From NCBI GenBank assembly GCA_012511695.1, contig JAAZFO010000192.1, forward strand, positions 1 to 14,604: a stretch of DNA of 14,604 nucleotides, in the 5' to 3' direction. This stretch comes from Erysipelotrichia bacterium (GTDB lineage Bacteria; Bacillota_I; Bacilli_A; RFN20; CAG-826). The position numbers were made by a program, and so were the translations under genes. Of the stretch, positions 1 to 6,642 are shown in pieces (the stretch's first letter is position 1; the number at the start of each line of letters is the position of its first letter). A model generated the notes under the pieces. That model worked only from the letters and a program-made list of their open reading frames with translations, had not been told where the DNA came from and ran no database searches.

Positions 1-23
1 ATAATAATTTTTTTGATGTTCAA

Positions 24-39
24 TAAACGCGTTTACGCG
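24..39. promoter_or_regulatory. Palindromic operator-like site upstream of the GH3 gene
   Basis: Positions 24-35 read TAAACGCGTTTA, a perfect 12-bp palindrome with a central CG, followed directly by CGCG at 36-39. CG-centred palindromes of this type are typical of LacI-family operators, which often control sugar-utilisation genes. The site lies just before the ribosome binding site of a glycoside hydrolase gene, so repression by a sugar-responsive LacI-type regulator is a reasonable guess. The promoter itself must lie left of the window and no regulator gene is visible here. Confidence 0.35.
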
Positions 40-55
40 AGAAAGGAAATTTTTT

Positions 56-3049
56 ATGGCAAAACTTATAGCAAAGCCAAAACTTTGGATGGGCTTAGCT
101 ACTGTCAGTCTTTTAGTCACTACATTGATGTTTTCAGGTCAACAATTAACTAATGTGTATGCTGGCTTAATTAATGACGTCTTAGGCTTATCCACTACCA
201 AAGTCGGTTCACTCGAAGGTGATGTGGTCGAAGGTTCTGCTTACAAGGACAGCACTGGTTCCTTATCCGATGAAGGGTGGAGCCGGATGATTGCTGACTC
301 CTACAAATTCTGTGAAGAAGCTGTTGAGCAAGGAGCGGTGCTCCTAAAGAACTCAGAGAAGGATGGTAAACCTGTTCTTCCTTTGGCTGAAGACGAAAGA
401 AACGTCTCTTTACTCGGTCGTGGTAGTAAAAACTTATTTATGCGTTCTGGTGCAGGCGGTGCCGCGCCAAACGAAAACTTTGTTGTCTACTTAGATCAAG
501 CCTTTGAAAGAAATGGGTTCTCAATTAACAGAACCATTTTTGATGCTTATTCAAAACTTTCACTATCACAGATGACCACTCCAAGCACAAATGTTGAGCA
601 AGCGGTCTCTTTCTATACACCAGAAAGAAAAGCCACATTTGCCGAATATAGTGATGCGGCCATCGTTACCATCGTCCGTATCGGTACCGAAAATACTGAC
701 CCGGCCCCTGGTAGACTAGATCTTCATAATGATGAAAAAGATCTTCTTAGAATGATAAAAAACGAAGGAGTCTTTAAAAAGACGATCGTTATTATCAACG
801 CCCCATTCCCGATGTCTGTTGACTGGGTCGATGATCCGCAATACGGCGTTGATGCCCTTCTTTATATGGGGGTTCCAGGATACTATGGTTCTCCTGGTGT
901 CGTTCACGCTTTAATGGGCAAAAATGCTGCAGGTGAAGTTGTTAACCCTTCTGGTCACTTAGCAAACACTTTTGCTGCTAGCGCCAGTTCTTCTCCAGCT
1001 TATGTTAACTTTGGCAACAGAAACATTGCTGTTTATCAAGAAGGCGTCTATGTTGGTTACAAATATTATGAAACCAGATATGAAGATGCAATCTTAGGTC
1101 AAGGCAATGCCACTAGCACCAAAGGTGTCTTCCATAGCAATGGCGGTTGGAACTACGCTGATGAAATGGGCTATCCATTTGGATTCGGTTTATCTTATAC
1201 CGACTTCGAACAAAGAATTACTAATATTAGATACAACGCTGGTACTGATCAAATTGAAGTGACCGCGGAAGTCAGAAATGTTGGTGATATGGATGGCAAA
1301 GCTTCTGTACAAGTTTACGTGCAGGCCCCATACACGCAATTCGATAAAGATAATGGTTTAGGTAGACCATCTATCGCTTTAATGGAATATGACAAAGTTG
1401 ATGTCAAAGCTGGTCAAACTGTCGCAACCACTATTAAATTTGATAGATATTTCTTAGCGACCTATGACTACAAAGTTAACAAACACTACATTTTAGAAGG
1501 TGGTACATATTACTTTGCATTAGGTAATGGTGCTCACGAAGCTTTAAACAACATCTTATTCGTTAAAGATCCAACGCTTCCATTAGTCGACCATCTCGGT
1601 GAAGCTTATGATGGCGTTTCTAATGCGGTAAGATCACTTGAAATCGAAGAGGATTTAATTAAATATGCGACATCGGTTTATGATTCTAATGTCCAAGTTA
1701 CTAACCAATTCGATGACGCTGATTACAACTATTTTGTTTCTAACCCTGCTAATCACATCAAATATGTCGATAGACAAGATTGGGACGGCACATGGCCTAA
1801 TAGTTTAATTACTACTAACCCAGCCCCATCCGCTGCCCTTAACATGGCGCAGTACTATTCTAAGCCAGTTGATGGCCCAAAATATTCTGAGGGTGATGGC
1901 ACAGCTTACAACGTTCCTTATATTAATGATGATGGTGAAGTTGAATTAATCACTTTCTCCGATATGTCGGATATTCCACTTGAAGGCGAAGTTACCGAAG
2001 GTAGATTCGCTGGTAAAGACGGTGCTGAAATGTGGGATGCATTTATTAAACAAATGGATCTCGATGATTTAATCATTTCTGTTTCTGATAACCGTGGTAT
2101 CTTAGACGTTAAAAAAGTCTTAAAGAAAGGTAACTCCGTTGCTGAAGGTCCTGAAGGCTTATTGTCCAGATTCCAATACGGTGATAAGAGATGGGCAACT
2201 GGTTTCCCAACTGGTCCCGTTTATTCCGCTACTTTCGACCATGAAATGCAAGCCAAATTTGGTGGATTCTATGGCGAAGAAGCTTTATTCTGTGGTGTCG
2301 CTTCTGTGAACGCTCCTGGAGCTAACATTAACCGGACACCTTATGGTTCCCGTGCTTCTGAATATATGACTGAAGACGGAATGATGAACTATTTAGTTGC
2401 TGCAAATGTCGTCGGCGCAGCTAGGAAAAAAGGTTTGATTATGAATATTAAACACTGTTTCTTAAACAATCAAGAAAATGGTAGACAACGGATCTCCACT
2501 TTCTGCGACGAACAAGCAATCCGTGAAATTTATTTAAGACCTTTCGAAGGCGCTTTAACTAAAGGTAAGGGTTTAGGCATCATGACTTCCTACAATAGAA
2601 TTGGGGTCGTATACGCTGCTACTCACGAGCCTTTAATGATGAACGTCATGAGAGGCGAATGGGCGTATAGAGGCTTTATTATTGATGATGCCTTAACCGG
2701 TAGCAATACCGCTGATTACGCCAATGGTCCAGCCATGATTTACTGTGGTACAGACTTATTCTGTCTTGACGGTAACCGTGGCACTCAATTAAAACAATGG
2801 GTCACTCAAAATGATGACGGTACAATGGTAGAATGTTTGCAAAGAGCAAACAAATACGTGATGTATGGCATCAGCAGATCATGGATGGGCGGTCTCAGAA
2901 TTTCTGAAGCCGATCTCGGTAATCCATGGTGGAAAGATGTCGTCAACGGCATGGTCATCGGGGCAACCGTCGTGACTGCTGCTTTAGTTGGCTTATATAT
3001 CTTCTCTGAAATCATTTCAAAGAAAAAACCTGTTGTTGAAGCCGAATAG
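56..3049 (+). CDS. Membrane-anchored glycoside hydrolase family 3 protein with permuted domain order
   Basis: This is probably a surface-exposed beta-glucosidase or related GH3 exo-glycosidase that trims sugars outside the cell. The domains run in the reverse of the common order. The GH3 C-terminal sandwich domain comes first (about residues 80-380, with EQGAVLLKNS at 91-100 and PFGFGLSYTDF at 374-384). A fibronectin-III-like domain follows (about 385-500), and the catalytic TIM-barrel domain lies at about 655-945. In the barrel, NIKH (797-800) matches the conserved Lys-His pair, and D878 in GFIIDDALTG matches the usual nucleophile Asp; the common SDW motif here reads DDA. A hydrophobic helix at about 10-32 and another at about 963-985, followed by KKK, suggest anchoring at both ends with the enzyme outside. 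At 997 residues it is longer than usual. The start follows GAAAGGA at 41-47. The reversed order is known in some Clostridia-type GH3 enzymes. The substrate cannot be told from sequence. Confidence 0.88.
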   Translation: MAKLIAKPKLWMGLATVSLLVTTLMFSGQQLTNVYAGLINDVLGLSTTKVGSLEGDVVEGSAYKDSTGSLSDEGWSRMIADSYKFCEEAVEQGAVLLKNSEKDGKPVLPLAEDERNVSLLGRGSKNLFMRSGAGGAAPNENFVVYLDQAFERNGFSINRTIFDAYSKLSLSQMTTPSTNVEQAVSFYTPERKATFAEYSDAAIVTIVRIGTENTDPAPGRLDLHNDEKDLLRMIKNEGVFKKTIVIINAPFPMSVDWVDDPQYGVDALLYMGVPGYYGSPGVVHALMGKNAAGEVVNPSGHLANTFAASASSSPAYVNFGNRNIAVYQEGVYVGYKYYETRYEDAILGQGNATSTKGVFHSNGGWNYADEMGYPFGFGLSYTDFEQRITNIRYNAGTDQIEVTAEVRNVGDMDGKASVQVYVQAPYTQFDKDNGLGRPSIALMEYDKVDVKAGQTVATTIKFDRYFLATYDYKVNKHYILEGGTYYFALGNGAHEALNNILFVKDPTLPLVDHLGEAYDGVSNAVRSLEIEEDLIKYATSVYDSNVQVTNQFDDADYNYFVSNPANHIKYVDRQDWDGTWPNSLITTNPAPSAALNMAQYYSKPVDGPKYSEGDGTAYNVPYINDDGEVELITFSDMSDIPLEGEVTEGRFAGKDGAEMWDAFIKQMDLDDLIISVSDNRGILDVKKVLKKGNSVAEGPEGLLSRFQYGDKRWATGFPTGPVYSATFDHEMQAKFGGFYGEEALFCGVASVNAPGANINRTPYGSRASEYMTEDGMMNYLVAANVVGAARKKGLIMNIKHCFLNNQENGRQRISTFCDEQAIREIYLRPFEGALTKGKGLGIMTSYNRIGVVYAATHEPLMMNVMRGEWAYRGFIIDDALTGSNTADYANGPAMIYCGTDLFCLDGNRGTQLKQWVTQNDDGTMVECLQRANKYVMYGISRSWMGGLRISEADLGNPWWKDVVNGMVIGATVVTAALVGLYIFSEIISKKKPVVEAE

Positions 3050-3061
3050 GAGGATATGAAT

Positions 3062-4417
3062 ATGGATATGATTAAAAACTTTTTAAAAAACAAATCGGTT
3101 GCCTATTTCATCATTCTCGCCAATGCTATATTAGCATTGCTCGTCGCCATTATTTTCTTTGCCACCTATAAGGGCGCTATGCCCAACTCTGCTGAGGGCA
3201 TTGCTCCAGAATCAATCGGCATCTTCTTGCTAGTTGGATTCGTGGTTGAATTAGTGGCCTTAGCTTTACCACAATACAGATTCATTCATGTGATCGGTGT
3301 AGCCATGTTTGGTTTAGCCCTTTACAAAGAAGTGGTTATTATCCCAGTTCTCATCGCCGGCGAAATTAACAATGTTCGCTACGAAGGCGGAGACTTCTAT
3401 CTCAACCTCTTCTACTTATTGGCTCTTCTAGCAATTATTATTTCGGGCATTGTGGCCGTCTTCTTAGGGGCATACAAATCCGAAGCTGAAGCTGATGAAG
3501 ATATGAAAGTTAGCTTAGGTGACAAGAAAAAGCTTATCACCATCGGTGTGGGTGCAGTCTTAGTGATTGCTTCCATCGTCTCTGGTGACTTAGTGACTAA
3601 GAGTCTTTTAAAAGCCGCACCGGCACCAGAAGGGCCTGCAGATATAATCGCTGTTGATCCGATTACTGATGAAATCAGAGCTATTGCAGATGATTATGTT
3701 TATGACTTTAATCCAACCTCAGTGATTATCAAAGAGGAAGCTGATTGGGATTTCTCAAATCCACTCTTAAATAGTAGCTCAGGTGTTAGCACAACTAGTG
3801 GTAACAGAACTGATCGCCACATCGTTTATTACTTTGAAGGTACTTATGCTGAAGGTTATCAGGGTGATTATTCTGAATCTTATGCTTATCTCTATTTATG
3901 GGATGATGGTATCTTTGCGGGTAGATCTAAAAACGATAACATCAGAGGGTATTGGTATAATTCCTCAATCGCTAATGGCGAAGATGCCGAAGGCAACGAT
4001 ATCAAAGATTGTTTGAATATGGTCAGTAACGTCAATCGTTATACATCCATCATCACGCAAACTGCTGGTGGCTTCTATGAGCGTAGCGCGTACATTTTCA
4101 TCGCGCCATGGTCTGGAGGTACACGCAGTATTATCATCAATGGTTATTTGTATTATCCAGAAGTAGCCTCATTTCTTGACTCAGACCTTACCGGCGATGT
4201 ATTTGAAGGCGGTGAAGTATTTAACAGAAACTCTTGGACTGCCAAACGGGTTCTCAAAAACTTGAATTACTCTGCGGTCTTTAAAGCTAATGAAGTTACT
4301 TGGACTGATGGTCCTGGTATTAGAAATGGTCAAGTCATCGAAGCTGCTGGTGAATATGAAATCACCGCTAGATGGAGTGGTTTAACCGCTACCAAGACAA
4401 TTACTGTTATTGATTAA
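3062..4417 (+). CDS. Multi-spanning membrane protein with large exposed C-terminal region, unknown function
   Basis: I do not recognise this family. About five hydrophobic helices occupy the first 180 residues (roughly 14-37, 53-73, 76-101, 115-139 and 159-177, counted from the ATG at 3056). A non-membrane region of about 270 residues follows, rich in Tyr, Ser, Asn and Gly. It ends in a beta-rich stretch (about 405-453, including GEYEITARWSGLTATKTITV) that resembles a bacterial Ig-like or cell-surface domain. Start choice: the AGGAGG at 3048-3053 is only 2 bases from the ATG at 3056 but 8 bases from the ATG at 3062, so 3062 is preferred. Only a few bases separate it from the GH3 stop codon, so the two are surely cotranscribed. 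It may be a partner or anchor for the GH3 enzyme; that is inference from position alone. Confidence 0.75.
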   Translation: MDMIKNFLKNKSVAYFIILANAILALLVAIIFFATYKGAMPNSAEGIAPESIGIFLLVGFVVELVALALPQYRFIHVIGVAMFGLALYKEVVIIPVLIAGEINNVRYEGGDFYLNLFYLLALLAIIISGIVAVFLGAYKSEAEADEDMKVSLGDKKKLITIGVGAVLVIASIVSGDLVTKSLLKAAPAPEGPADIIAVDPITDEIRAIADDYVYDFNPTSVIIKEEADWDFSNPLLNSSSGVSTTSGNRTDRHIVYYFEGTYAEGYQGDYSESYAYLYLWDDGIFAGRSKNDNIRGYWYNSSIANGEDAEGNDIKDCLNMVSNVNRYTSIITQTAGGFYERSAYIFIAPWSGGTRSIIINGYLYYPEVASFLDSDLTGDVFEGGEVFNRNSWTAKRVLKNLNYSAVFKANEVTWTDGPGIRNGQVIEAAGEYEITARWSGLTATKTITVID

Positions 4418-4442
4418 ATTAAATCACTAACACAACATTTAA

Positions 4443-4475
4443 GGGCTAACTCAGTGCGAGTTAGCTCTTTTATTT
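4443..4475 (+). terminator. Intrinsic terminator of the GH3 operon
   Basis: A 10-bp stem pairs GGGCTAACTC (4443-4452) with GAGTTAGCTC (4458-4467), with one G-U pair and a 5-base loop. It is followed by TTTTATTTATTTA. It lies 26 bases after the stop codon of the membrane protein and closes the first operon. Confidence 0.9.
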
Positions 4476-4531
4476 ATTTACAATAAAGTTTAATTTTTAT
4501 TAGTCAATTGTGGAGTTTAATTAAAAATAGA

Positions 4532-4559
4532 TTGCGAAGATTAAAAAAGATGTTAAACT
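4532..4559 (+). promoter_or_regulatory. Extended -10 promoter of the ABC importer leader
   Basis: A -35-like TTGCGA (4532-4537) is separated by 16 bases from TAAACT (4554-4559), which is preceded by TGT to give an extended -10. The predicted transcription start near 4566 lies about 9 bases before the leader-peptide ATG. The same TGT-extended -10 form precedes degV and ung in this window. Confidence 0.6.
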
Positions 4560-4574
4560 TATATCCATAAAATT

Positions 4575-4631
4575 ATGAAAAAAGCTCACAATTATTACTA
4601 CTACTATTTTTACCCAAGGAGTGATCAATAA
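4575..4631 (+). CDS. Tyrosine-rich attenuator leader peptide (18 aa)
   Basis: The small reading frame encodes MKKAHNYYYYYFYPRSDQ and ends at TAA (4629-4631). Codons 7-13 (4593-4613) are TAT TAC TAC TAC TAT TTT TAC: six Tyr codons and one Phe codon in a row. This is the hallmark of leader peptides that sense charged-tRNA supply, as in the His, Phe and Leu leaders of enteric bacteria. It sits between a promoter and a terminator/antiterminator pair that precede an amino-acid-type ABC transporter. There is no clear Shine-Dalgarno sequence; with transcription starting near 4566 the message would have a very short 5' end, as appears to be common in this genome. The stop codon lies inside the first half of the 1:2 helix, as the attenuation model requires. 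The function is inferred, but codon run, position and downstream folding agree. Confidence 0.82.
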   Translation: MKKAHNYYYYYFYPRSDQ

Positions 4632-4704
4632 TTCTTGGCTTTTTTGGCTAGTGGTGTTGTTGATTACTCGAATTAATTAGCGGCACCGAGAAAAGAAAAT
4701 AAAT

Positions 4705-4740
4705 GATTGGTGCCGTAACAGCATCAATTTTTTATTTCTT
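4705..4740 (+). terminator. Attenuator terminator hairpin (segments 4:5)
   Basis: GATTGGTGC (4705-4713) pairs with GCATCAATT (4721-4729) around a 7-base loop, with two G-U pairs, and runs into TTTTTTATTTCTT. Its 5' arm overlaps the 3' arm of the CGGCACC/GGTGCCG antiterminator (4707-4716), so the two structures exclude each other. The AGGAGG of the lipoprotein gene follows at 4744-4749. Confidence 0.78.
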
Positions 4741-4757
4741 ATTAGGAGGACAAAAAA

Positions 4758-5660
4758 ATGAAGAAATCAAAACTATTAGCATTACTTCCCTTGCTATTCA
4801 TTCCAACGCTGAGCGGCTGTCAAAGCTTTAGTGGCCCAGTCATCGGTATTTGCCAGTTGGTTTCTCACCCCGCTCTTGACGCGGCCACTAATGGCTTTGT
4901 GGAAGCTGTTAAAGAAGGAATGGGTGAAAAAAATGTCAGATTTGACATCCAAGACGCTGCTGGCGAGCCCGGTAACTGTATTACCATCGCTAACTCATTT
5001 GTCGCTAAAGATGTCGATCTCATCATGGCGAATGCCACCCCGGCTTTACAAGCCATGGCTAATTCCACAGCGACTATTCCGATTCTCGGCACATCGATAA
5101 CGGAATACGGTGTCGCCTTATCATTAACTGACTTTGATGGAACGGTTGGTGGTAACATCTCCGGCACCAGCGATTTAGCGCCCCTTGATGGCCAAGTAGA
5201 TATGATCAAAGCATTATTCCCAGATGCCCAAAAAATTGGCTTGTTGTATTGTTCAGCAGAAGCTAATTCTCTTTACCAAATCAATACCGTCGAACAATTA
5301 TTAATCGACGATGGTTTAACGACTAAACGGATCGCTTTTGCGGATTCTAATGAATTACAAGCTGTTTTAGTCGCTAATGTTGGTGATTTAGATGTCTTAT
5401 ATATTCCAACTGATAATACATGCGCTAATAACACCAGTATTATTGACGCTATTTGCCGTCCGATAAGATTACCAATCATCGCGGGTGAAGAAGGTATTGT
5501 CATCGGTTGTGGTGTCGCTAGCTTATCAATCGATTACTTTAGTTTAGGAGTTAAAACTGGGCAAATGGCGATTGAAATTTTAAAAGAAGGAAAAGACATC
5601 GGTACGATGCAGATTGCTTATGATGAGCATCCTGTTAAAAGGTTTAATCGTGGAATTTGA
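4758..5660 (+). CDS. ABC transporter substrate-binding lipoprotein, TrpX-like (COG2984)
   Basis: This is the extracellular solute receptor of an ABC importer. A signal peptide ends in the lipobox LSGC with the lipidated Cys at residue 21. The mature start GICQLVSHPALDAATNGF is the diagnostic opening of the COG2984 family, whose best-known members are called TrpX. A strong AGGAGG (4744-4749) precedes the ATG. The frame meets TGA at 5658-5660 after 300 residues, but continues as EDLGIDIPATYVEIE to a TAG at 5706-5708. That tail looks like the normal C-terminal end of the family (an -LGI-IP- motif). Either a Trp codon has become a stop with loss of only 16 residues, or the TGA is read through. 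The following permease starts 13 bases after the TAG, which fits the longer frame. Control by a Tyr-codon attenuator suggests an aromatic amino acid, perhaps tyrosine, as ligand. Confidence 0.9.
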   Translation: MKKSKLLALLPLLFIPTLSGCQSFSGPVIGICQLVSHPALDAATNGFVEAVKEGMGEKNVRFDIQDAAGEPGNCITIANSFVAKDVDLIMANATPALQAMANSTATIPILGTSITEYGVALSLTDFDGTVGGNISGTSDLAPLDGQVDMIKALFPDAQKIGLLYCSAEANSLYQINTVEQLLIDDGLTTKRIAFADSNELQAVLVANVGDLDVLYIPTDNTCANNTSIIDAICRPIRLPIIAGEEGIVIGCGVASLSIDYFSLGVKTGQMAIEILKEGKDIGTMQIAYDEHPVKRFNRGI

Positions 5661-5708
5661 GAAGATTTAGGGATTGATATTCCTGCGACTTATGTAGAAA
5701 TTGAGTAG
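5658..5708 (+). other. In-frame TGA followed by a conserved-looking C-terminal extension
   Basis: After the TGA the same frame reads EDLGIDIPATYVEIE and then TAG (5706-5708). If the TGA were Trp the lipoprotein would be 316 residues and end at the usual family position. Other genes here use only TGG for Trp, and the DUF402 gene ends at a TGA placed two bases before the tsaE start. A genome-wide UGA-Trp code is therefore unlikely, and a nonsense change or local read-through is more plausible. Confidence 0.6.
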
Positions 5709-5721
5709 GGTATAAAATAGT

Positions 5722-6642
5722 ATGCTACCTTATTTATCATCACTTCCTGGCGCAGTTGCCCTCGGTATTATTTGGGGCATCATGGGCTTAGGTGTCTTTA
5801 TTACTTATCACATCTTAGATATTCCTGATTTAACAGTGGATGGCTCTTTTGCAACGGGCGGTGCGGTGTGCGCGATTATTATTGTTGGTGGAGGGAGCTT
5901 CTGGTTAGGGCTATTGTTAGGCTTAATAGTCGGCCTAGTTTGTGGCTTAATAACTGGCTTATTACACACGGTACTTGACATACCACCAATTCTTGCTGGT
6001 ATTTTGACACAGCTATCGCTTTGGTCAATTAACCAAAAGATTATGGGTCGTTCGAACATCAGTATTAGTGCGCGGTCGTTTGAGTTACTTTTTTCACAGA
6101 TTAAAGTGTATGATGCCTTATGGAAAATTGCCCTTATCGCCCTTGTCTTAGTCCTCGGGTTTTATGTCTCTTTTGGCACGGAACTCGGCGCATCAATTAG
6201 AGCGACTGGCGATAACCCCAGAATGGCAAAAGCGCAAGGAATTAATACTAAACTTAATATCGTTATCGGTTTAATGATTTCTAATGGTATCGTCGCTTTA
6301 AGCGGGGCTTTGCTCGCTCAATATCAAGGCTTTGCGGATATCAATATGGGGAAAGGGGCGATTGTTATTGGCCTATGCGCGGTCGTTATCGGCTTAGCGC
6401 TCATTAAAAGAATCACTCCGAACTTCTTTGTGAGGATGCTCAGTGTCGTTGTGGGGTCGGTTATTTATTATCTCGTCTATCAAACCGTTGTTTTCTTTGG
6501 CTTTGATACAGTGTATTTAAAAATGATCGCCGCGGTTGTTGTCGCTTTATTCCTCGGTGTTCCTTATTTGAATAAAAAATATTTTGCCCCTTATTTTAAA
6601 CGGCGTAAAAAAAGATTAGTCCTAAGGGAGAATGAACAATGA
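5722..6642 (+). CDS. ABC transporter permease, TrpY-like (COG4120)
   Basis: This is the membrane channel subunit of the importer. The 306-residue protein is very hydrophobic, with about eight or more membrane segments, and belongs to the branched-chain-type permease group (BPD_transp_2). The segment TYHILDIPDLTVDGSFATGG (29-48) is characteristic of COG4120 permeases. The loop around GASIRATGDNPRMAKAQGIN (156-175) is the expected contact site for the ATPase. The C-terminal tail is basic (KRRKKR) and should be cytoplasmic. Only a weak ribosome binding site (TAGGG at the end of the upstream frame) precedes the ATG, so translational coupling to the lipoprotein is likely. The stop overlaps the ATPase start as ATGA (6639-6642). 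A TAG directly follows the TGA. Confidence 0.9.
   Translation: MLPYLSSLPGAVALGIIWGIMGLGVFITYHILDIPDLTVDGSFATGGAVCAIIIVGGGSFWLGLLLGLIVGLVCGLITGLLHTVLDIPPILAGILTQLSLWSINQKIMGRSNISISARSFELLFSQIKVYDALWKIALIALVLVLGFYVSFGTELGASIRATGDNPRMAKAQGINTKLNIVIGLMISNGIVALSGALLAQYQGFADINMGKGAIVIGLCAVVIGLALIKRITPNFFVRMLSVVVGSVIYYLVYQTVVFFGFDTVYLKMIAAVVVALFLGVPYLNKKYFAPYFKRRKKRLVLRENEQ

Larger units (their letters stand above)
4560..4740 (+). promoter_or_regulatory. Ribosome-mediated tyrosine attenuator with alternative RNA folds
   Basis: Five segments can pair in two exclusive ways. Segments 1:2 (4619-4632 with 4656-4669) form 14 bp with three G-U pairs. Segments 2:3 (4652-4666 with 4674-4688) form 15 unbroken bp with a 7-base loop, using the same bases of segment 2. 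Segments 3:4 (4680-4689 with 4707-4716) form 10 bp around CGGCACC/GGTGCCG, the antiterminator. Segments 4:5 form the terminator. A ribosome stalled on the Tyr run leaves segment 1 free, so 1:2 and 3:4 form and transcription continues. A ribosome at the TAA covers segment 1, so 2:3 and then 4:5 form and transcription stops. Untranslated RNA should default to read-through, unlike the E. coli trp leader. The pairings were worked out by hand, without energy calculation. A T-box was considered because GGCACCG resembles part of the T-box motif, but the conserved UGGN bulge and a Stem I are absent. Confidence 0.8.

Noticed and set aside
3783..4016. Plus-strand frame of 77 codons inside the membrane-protein gene
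   Set aside because: It is a shadow of the larger frame, with no ribosome binding site and no recognisable protein features. The same applies to the minus-strand frames inside the GH3, transporter, degV and ung genes.
4621..4680. GTG-started frame of 19 codons containing two Trp codons, overlapping the end of the Tyr leader peptide
   Set aside because: The AAGGA sequence abuts the GTG with no spacing and no other start signal is present. The frame is embedded in the 1:2 and 2:3 helices, so it is more likely a chance reading of the paired segments.
4675..4720. T-box riboswitch, because AGCGGCACCGAG resembles part of the T-box motif
   Set aside because: The essential UGGN is CGGC here and is fully base-paired with GGTGCCG rather than bulged. 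No Stem I or specifier loop fits in the short leader, and the Tyr-rich peptide explains the region better.
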